20,627 nt of DNA. Origin: Comamonadaceae bacterium (GTDB lineage: Bacteria > Pseudomonadota > Gammaproteobacteria > Burkholderiales > Burkholderiaceae). The DNA lies in the NCBI GenBank assembly GCA_947484245.1, contig CANKOT010000033.1, positions 1-20,627 of the forward strand, written 5' to 3'. Of this stretch, positions 16,582 through 20,627 are shown piece by piece (positions within the stretch are counted from its first letter, which is position 1; every line of letters starts with the position of its first letter). The notes beneath the pieces are model-generated. The model had not been told where the DNA came from and searched no databases. It saw only the letters and a list, made by a program, of their open reading frames with translations. The translations under genes were made by a program, and so were the position numbers.

Positions 16582-16586
16582 AGGAG
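16582..16586 (+). promoter_or_regulatory. Strong ribosome binding site AGGAG of tatA
   Basis: AGGAG lies 6 bases before the tatA ATG, near-ideal spacing. It is the best ribosome binding site of the three tat genes. Confidence 0.75.
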
Positions 16587-16592
16587 ATCTCC

Positions 16593-16832
16593 ATGGGTTC
16601 ATTTTCTATTTGGCACTGGCTCATCGTTTTGTTAATCGTGGTCATGGTTTTTGGCACTAAAAAGCTGAGAAACATGGGCTCCGACTTGGGCGGCGCTGTC
16701 AAGGGCTTCAAAGACGGCATGAAAGATCCAAATGCCCCTGCAACCACCGAAGAAAAACCGGCCGCTCAAGTAGCCGCTTCGACTACGGCTGAAAAAACCA
16801 CGATCGACGTGGAAGCTAAGACAAAGTCCTGA
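16593..16832 (+). CDS. tatA: Twin-arginine translocase subunit TatA
   Basis: TatA oligomerises to form the conducting element of the twin-arginine translocase, which exports folded proteins. The 79-residue protein begins [21 protein letters not shown], a single short membrane helix. It continues with the hinge and amphipathic helix [19 protein letters not shown], including the conserved Phe-Gly and Gly positions. The C-terminal half is a charged, Ala/Thr/Lys-rich tail typical of TatA. It has an ATG start and strong AGGAG site. tatB starts one base after its stop. Confidence 0.95.
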   Translation: MGSFSIWHWLIVLLIVVMVFGTKKLRNMGSDLGGAVKGFKDGMKDPNAPATTEEKPAAQVAASTTAEKTTIDVEAKTKS

Positions 16833-16833
16833 T

Positions 16834-17301
16834 TTGATCGACCTTGGCATTTCCAAAATAGCCCTCATCGGGGTGGTGGCGCTGATCGTCATCGGCCCCG
16901 AGAAATTGCCGCGCGTGGCGCGGACCTTGGGCAGTCTCTTGGGCAAGGCGCAGCGTTACATCTCCGATGTCAAAGCTGAGGTCAATCGCTCAATGGATTT
17001 GGATGAGCTCAAGAAAATGAAAGAGTCAATGGAAGGTGCTGCCAAAGACCTTGAAGGCTCTGTGCAATCAACGGCCATCGACTTTGAAAAGCAATGGGAT
17101 GAAACCACGGCCAGCATCACCTCAGAGTCCAACCACACACCTTGGGTGCCGCCGCCGCCGGTTTATAAGCACCCTGGCAAAAAGTTTCGTTTGAAGCAAG
17201 CGGCTTTACCGCAGTGGTACAAAGCGCGTGCTGGTGTCAGAACCAAAACATTGTCGGGCGCCGCCAGAGTGGCGCGCTACCGACCCACCCGATTAGGTTA
17301 A
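16834..17301 (+). CDS. tatB: Twin-arginine translocase subunit TatB (TTG start)
   Basis: TatB forms the substrate-receptor complex with TatC. The 155-residue protein starts (M)[32 protein letters not shown], the standard membrane helix with Glu-Lys-Leu-Pro hinge. A long amphipathic region (about 25-75) follows, then a Pro-rich stretch [15 protein letters not shown] and a basic C-terminal tail. The family's N-terminus requires a start at 16834, which is TTG, one base after the tatA stop. No in-frame ATG is near. No good ribosome binding site is visible, so translation probably depends on ribosomes finishing tatA. Confidence 0.94.
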   Translation: MIDLGISKIALIGVVALIVIGPEKLPRVARTLGSLLGKAQRYISDVKAEVNRSMDLDELKKMKESMEGAAKDLEGSVQSTAIDFEKQWDETTASITSESNHTPWVPPPPVYKHPGKKFRLKQAALPQWYKARAGVRTKTLSGAARVARYRPTRLG

Positions 17302-17307
17302 TTTTCA

Positions 17308-18105
17308 GTGTCCGATCAAAAATCCAAGACCGACGACGAACTGGCTGGCTCAGAGCAGCCATTCGTGACCCATCTGATGGAACTTCGCGACCGCTTGGTG
17401 CGCGCCATGGCCGCCATCGGTATTGCGGCTGGCTTGATGGCCCTCTACCCTGGCCCTGCTGACCTCTATGACTTGCTGGCTGCGCCTTTGGTGGCTCATT
17501 TGCCTGCAGGCACCAACCTGATTGCCACCTCCGTTATTTCACCGTTCATGGTGCCGCTCAAGATACTCTTGATGGCTGCATTTCTCTTGGCTTTGCCCGT
17601 CGTGCTGTATCAAGTTTGGGCCTTCATTGCACCCGGTTTGTACACCCACGAAAAACGCTTGGTCATGCCACTGGTGGTTTCTAGCACGCTGTTGTTTTTC
17701 ATTGGCGTTGCATTTTGTTATTTCTTTGTGTTCGGCCAAGTCTTTGCCTTTATCCAAAGCTTTGCTCCCAAAAGCATCACCGCTGCACCTGACATTGAGG
17801 CCTATTTGAGCTTTGTCTTGAACATGTTTTTGGCTTTTGGCTTGGCCTTTGAAGTGCCTATTGCTGTGGTGGTTTTGGCCAGACTCAATATCGTCACCAT
17901 CGAGAAGCTCAGAGACTTTCGAGGCTACTTTGTGGTTCTGGCTTTCGTCATTGCGGCCATTGTCACACCGCCCGATGTGGTGTCACAACTGGCCTTGGCC
18001 ATTCCGATGTGTTTGCTTTACGAAGTGGGAATTTGGGCGGCTCAAATTTTCATCAAGCACACGCAGGCGCCGAAAGAAGACGCTGCCACTTCGACTCCCG
18101 AATGA
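17308..18105 (+). CDS. tatC: Twin-arginine translocase subunit TatC (GTG start)
   Basis: TatC is the polytopic core receptor that recognises the twin-arginine signal. The 265-residue protein has the conserved N-terminal cytosolic motif FVTHLMELRDRLVRA (residues 19-33), six predicted membrane segments, and the conserved block LPVVLYQVWAFIAPGLYTHE with the key loop before the third helix. FGLAFEVPI, with its conserved Phe and Glu, lies in the fourth helix region. The start is GTG at 17308, 6 bases after the tatB stop, preceded only by a T-rich stretch. The gene ends tail-to-tail with the serine protease gene, 26 bases away. Confidence 0.95.
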   Translation: MSDQKSKTDDELAGSEQPFVTHLMELRDRLVRAMAAIGIAAGLMALYPGPADLYDLLAAPLVAHLPAGTNLIATSVISPFMVPLKILLMAAFLLALPVVLYQVWAFIAPGLYTHEKRLVMPLVVSSTLLFFIGVAFCYFFVFGQVFAFIQSFAPKSITAAPDIEAYLSFVLNMFLAFGLAFEVPIAVVVLARLNIVTIEKLRDFRGYFVVLAFVIAAIVTPPDVVSQLALAIPMCLLYEVGIWAAQIFIKHTQAPKEDAATSTPE

Positions 18106-18131
18106 AGAGTTTTTCGGCCTAGGGTCTTTTC

Positions 18132-19289
18132 TCAGGGCCTCACTGGCCGAGTGCCTGGCGTGACGCGAATTTCAATCAACTTGCCACTGCGCTGAACTGA
18201 TAGGCTTGCCGCTTCGCCTGGCTTTAAGGCCGCAACGCGCGTTAGCATTTCGGGTACGTCTGATACGCTTTCACCTGCCACTTTCAAAATCAAATCGCCA
18301 GGTTGAATGCCAGCTTTGGATGCAGGGCTGTTTTGCAAGACGCCATTGATCAAAACCCCTCGAGGCAACAAACCAGTGGCCTTGTCCTTGGCAATGCCAA
18401 AACTTTCTGCAATTTCTGCGGTCAATGGCCGCGGCTCAACGCCAATCCAGCCCCGGGTGACTTTGCCATCTTTGATCAAAGCAGCCATGATTTGCGTGGC
18501 CGTAGAGACTGGCACCGCAAACCCAATGCCCAAGTTGCCGCCAGAGCGAGAATAGATGGCTGTGTTGATGCCCATGAGCAAACCGTTGGCATCGACCAAA
18601 GCGCCACCAGAATTGCCAGGATTGATGGCCGCATCTGTTTGAATGAAATTTTCAAAGGTGTTGATGCCCAATTGTTTGCGTCCCAATGCACTCACGATGC
18701 CCGAGGTGACTGTTTGGCCAACACCAAAGGGATTGCCAATGGCCAAGACGGCGTCTCCCACTTGCAAACTCTCCATTTGACCTAGAACGATGCTGGGCAG
18801 TTTGGGCAAGTCAATTTTGAGCAAGGCCAGATCTGTTTCGGAGTCGGTGCCAATGACTTTCGCCATGGCGCTGCGGCCATCATTGAGTGTGACCTCAATG
18901 CCCTCTGCGCCCTCGATCACATGGTGGTTGGTGAGGATGTAGCCTTCTGCGCTGACAATCACACCGCTGCCCATGCCCGCGCCTGATGACTCGTCCTCTG
19001 GTTCTTCAAAAAAACGAAACCAAGGATCAGCGCGGCGCGCTTTGCTTCTGGCCTTTTGCTGCACATTGATGCTCACCACGGCCGGTGCGGCTTTTTGGGC
19101 GGCCAGTCTAAAACTGCCACCAGGCGCCGTGACTGTCAGACCTTCAATACTGGCTTGGGTCAGGGCCATGGTTTTGGCGGTAACGCTGGCGCTGCCCTTG
19201 AGCCATCCGGGCTGTAGGGTCGCAATGACAAACCACACGGCCAAGAGGACGGTCACGGACTGGGAAAATAGAAGCCAAATTCTTTTCAT
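18132..19289 (-). CDS. Membrane-anchored HtrA-type serine protease, DegS/DegQ-like
   Basis: This is an S1C (HtrA) periplasmic serine protease, probably acting in envelope protein quality control or in site-1 cleavage of an anti-sigma factor. The 385-residue form has one N-terminal hydrophobic segment (about 8-27) that looks like a signal anchor. The protease domain has the triad His123 (TNHHVIEG), Asp153 (ETDLALLK) and Ser227 (NPGNSGGAL). A single PDZ domain (about 290-380) follows, with RGVLINGVLQNSPASKAGIQPGD. One PDZ plus an anchor resembles DegS/AlgW rather than the two-PDZ DegP/DegQ. I chose the ATG at 19289 (MKRIWLLF); an ATG at 19325 in frame would add 12 residues. It is the only minus-strand gene here. 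Confidence 0.9.
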   Translation of the reverse strand: MKRIWLLFSQSVTVLLAVWFVIATLQPGWLKGSASVTAKTMALTQASIEGLTVTAPGGSFRLAAQKAAPAVVSINVQQKARSKARRADPWFRFFEEPEDESSGAGMGSGVIVSAEGYILTNHHVIEGAEGIEVTLNDGRSAMAKVIGTDSETDLALLKIDLPKLPSIVLGQMESLQVGDAVLAIGNPFGVGQTVTSGIVSALGRKQLGINTFENFIQTDAAINPGNSGGALVDANGLLMGINTAIYSRSGGNLGIGFAVPVSTATQIMAALIKDGKVTRGWIGVEPRPLTAEIAESFGIAKDKATGLLPRGVLINGVLQNSPASKAGIQPGDLILKVAGESVSDVPEMLTRVAALKPGEAASLSVQRSGKLIEIRVTPGTRPVRP

Positions 19290-19372
19290 GGTGTGCATTG
19301 TGGCCCGAACTTGAATAGCGCGCATGGGTCAGACATCGTTGACAATAGTACAAGCTGCAAATCAACTTATTT

Positions 19373-20443
19373 ATGCCCACACTGCCAATCATTGCCATCA
19401 CGCCTGGGGATCCTTGCGGTATCGGTCCAGAAATCGTTGCACGTGCGTTTCTGAACGATGCTTTGTTGCCCCAAGCCCTGCCTGTGACGCAAGCTTGTTT
19501 TGTGGCAGGTGATGTCAGGGTCATGCAGCAGGCCGCCCATTTGGTCGATCCACAAGCCCAAAAACTTCAATTGAAAGTCATTGAAAAGCCGGCACAAGCA
19601 CTGGATTTGCCCTTGGGTGTGATGCCCGTCATGCAAGTTGCTCACTTTCAAGCAGAGCAGACAGCACCCACTTTCGGCACCATCCAAGCCGAGGCGGGTC
19701 GATTTGCAGCAGAGTGCGTGGTGTGGGCAGCCCAAGCTGCGCTTCGACATGAAATTGCCGCCTTGGTCACGGCGCCTCTCCACAAAGAAGCCCTTTCTGC
19801 CGCGGGCGCGCCCTTCAATCGGTTCCCGGGCCATACAGAGCTTTTACAGTATGAAGCAGCTGCATACCAAGGTGTTTCAGTAGCCAACATGCCTGTGAGA
19901 ATGATGTTGGCCAACGACGAGCTGCGAACGGTGCTCGTCAGTATTCACCTTGCCTTGAGACAAGCGCTTGAAGCGGTCACATTCAACAATGTGCTTGAGA
20001 GTCTGCGCATTACCCATCGGTCACTTGGCTTGTTGCTGGGACGAGCGCCCCGCATTGCAGTGGCTGGACTCAACCCTCACGCGGGAGAGGGCGGCTTGTT
20101 TGGCCGAGAAGAAATCGACATCATTGAGCCGGCAATGGCCCAAGCCAGGGCTGAAGGCATTCTGGCACTTGGGCCTTTTGCGCCTGACACCGTTTTCATG
20201 CGTGCGCGTCAAAAGCTCAATGGCGTTTCTGAATTTGATGTGGTGCTGGCCATGTATCACGATCAAGGCCTGATTCCTGTCAAATACATGGGCCTAGAGC
20301 AAGGCGTCAATGTCACGCTCGGCTTGCCTTTGATTCGAACCAGCCCCGATCACGGTACAGCTTTTGACATTGCCGGACAGGGCTGTGCCGATGCTTCCAG
20401 CATGGTGGCCGCCCTCCGAATGGCGCGCCAGCTGATTCCCTGA
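19373..20443 (+). CDS. pdxA: 4-hydroxythreonine-4-phosphate dehydrogenase PdxA family
   Basis: PdxA oxidises 4-phosphohydroxy-L-threonine with NAD in pyridoxal phosphate synthesis. The 356-residue protein is longer than E. coli PdxA (329). It has TPGDPCGIGPE at the N-terminus, the substrate motif FPGHTELLQ (His154, Thr155), and three predicted metal ligands His192 (SIHLALR), His236 (NPHAGEGG) and His296 (MYHDQG). The C-terminal segment IRTSPDHGTAFDIAG resembles the wording of PdxA2-like enzymes more than the E. coli RTSVDHGTALELAG, so a related acid-phosphate dehydrogenase remains possible. No four-carbon acid-sugar kinase gene is adjacent to support that alternative. No ribosome binding site is seen before the ATG. 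It is divergent from the protease gene and followed by petA. Confidence 0.88.
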   Translation: MPTLPIIAITPGDPCGIGPEIVARAFLNDALLPQALPVTQACFVAGDVRVMQQAAHLVDPQAQKLQLKVIEKPAQALDLPLGVMPVMQVAHFQAEQTAPTFGTIQAEAGRFAAECVVWAAQAALRHEIAALVTAPLHKEALSAAGAPFNRFPGHTELLQYEAAAYQGVSVANMPVRMMLANDELRTVLVSIHLALRQALEAVTFNNVLESLRITHRSLGLLLGRAPRIAVAGLNPHAGEGGLFGREEIDIIEPAMAQARAEGILALGPFAPDTVFMRARQKLNGVSEFDVVLAMYHDQGLIPVKYMGLEQGVNVTLGLPLIRTSPDHGTAFDIAGQGCADASSMVAALRMARQLIP

Positions 20444-20452
20444 GTCGGAGCA

Positions 20453-20470
20453 GGGGCTAGAAATGGCCCC
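20453..20470 (+). other. GC-rich hairpin after pdxA
   Basis: GGGGC (20453-20457) and GCCCC (20466-20470) form a 5-bp stem with an 8-base loop, 10 bases after the pdxA stop. It is followed by CCG rather than a T run, so at most it is a weak or factor-assisted terminator. Confidence 0.3.
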
Positions 20471-20487
20471 CCGCAGTCGGCTACAAT
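20458..20487 (+). promoter_or_regulatory. Candidate petA promoter
   Basis: TAGAAA (20458-20463, four of six -35 consensus bases) and TACAAT (20482-20487, five of six -10 bases) are separated by 18 bases. Transcription would start near 20494, giving a leader of about 34 bases before petA. It overlaps the GC-rich hairpin after pdxA. Confidence 0.5.
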
Positions 20488-20527
20488 CCGAGGATAAACC
20501 CTGATACCGATTCGCTAGAGGATTCTC

Positions 20528-20627
20528 ATGAGTGATACCCCAGTCGACAGCAGCAAAAGGACGTGGCTGATTGCCTCTACTTGTGCTGGCGCCGTAGGCG
20601 CAGGCTTCGTCGCCACACCCTTTGTCA
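20528..20627 (+). CDS. petA: Ubiquinol-cytochrome c reductase Rieske iron-sulfur subunit, 3'-truncated
   Basis: This is the first 33 codons of the Rieske protein of the cytochrome bc1 complex, cut by the window end. The visible N-terminus MSDTPVDSSKRTWLIASTCAG followed by a Gly/Ala-rich hydrophobic stretch matches betaproteobacterial Rieske subunits. These have a short cytosolic segment, a signal-anchor helix and then the periplasmic Fe-S domain, which is not visible here. The Tat-type signal reads Ser-Lys-Arg-Thr-Trp-Leu, with Lys in place of the first Arg. An AGAGGA stretch about 6 bases before the ATG can serve as ribosome binding site, and a candidate promoter lies upstream. The assignment rests on the N-terminus only; petB and petC would be expected downstream. 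Confidence 0.8.
   Translation, partial: MSDTPVDSSKRTWLIASTCAGAVGAGFVATPFV

Noticed and set aside
18106..18160. Possible bidirectional terminator between tatC and the protease gene
   Set aside because: Several GGCC words and a TTTT run are present, but no stem longer than about 4-5 bp followed by a T tract could be drawn on either strand.
1..20627. Mobile elements, CRISPR, phage genes, toxin-antitoxin or defence system
   Set aside because: Every stretch is accounted for by housekeeping genes in a conserved order; no transposase, integrase, spacer-repeat pattern or attachment site was seen on either strand.

Overview
The window looks like a chromosomal segment of a betaproteobacterium, most likely Burkholderiales and Comamonadaceae-like. 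This rests on gene order (mla cluster, bolA-like gene, murA, hisGDCBHAFIE, HIT, tatABC, trypsin-like protease, petA), a short-form HisG, separate hisI and hisE, a monofunctional HisB, and TACAAT/TAGAAT-type -10 boxes. The species cannot be named from this sequence. Nearly all of it is coding, with no gap over about 110 bases. I see no tRNA, rRNA, mobile element, CRISPR array or phage gene.

Layout. (1) 1-1221: 3' part of gltD, closed by a strong intrinsic terminator at 1294-1323. (2) 1329-5250: mlaF-mlaE-mlaD-mlaA-mlaC-mlaB, a full retrograde phospholipid transport system including the outer-membrane lipoprotein MlaA. (3) 5269-6938: a YadG/YadH-type ABC-2 exporter pair. (4) 6964-8519: an IbaG/BolA-like gene and murA. 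(5) 8534-16200: the histidine genes hisG, D, C, B, H, A, F, I, E, with a hexose-6-phosphate epimerase-like gene between hisA and hisF. (6) 16197-18105: a HIT-family hydrolase, then tatA, tatB and tatC. (7) 18132-19289, minus strand: a membrane-anchored, single-PDZ DegS/DegQ-like serine protease, convergent with tatC. (8) 19373-20443: a pdxA-family gene. (9) 20528 to the end: the start of petA (Rieske protein).

How they work together. The first half concerns the envelope: Mla keeps phospholipids out of the outer leaflet, MurA starts peptidoglycan synthesis, and the exporter probably also serves the envelope. The his block supplies every step to histidine except histidinol-phosphate phosphatase, and it lacks the HisZ regulatory subunit that a short HisG normally needs; both must lie elsewhere. 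TatABC exports folded proteins, and the Rieske protein encoded about 2.4 kb downstream is a classic Tat client. Transcription is mostly rightward with many 4-nt ATGA overlaps.

I found no clearly undescribed system. The points most worth a second look are the terminator that almost touches the mlaF start codon, the graded start codons ATG/TTG/GTG of tatA/B/C, the epimerase gene embedded in the his block with an in-frame hexanucleotide repeat, the placement and subfamily of pdxA, and the Lys-Arg (not Arg-Arg) signal of the Rieske protein.
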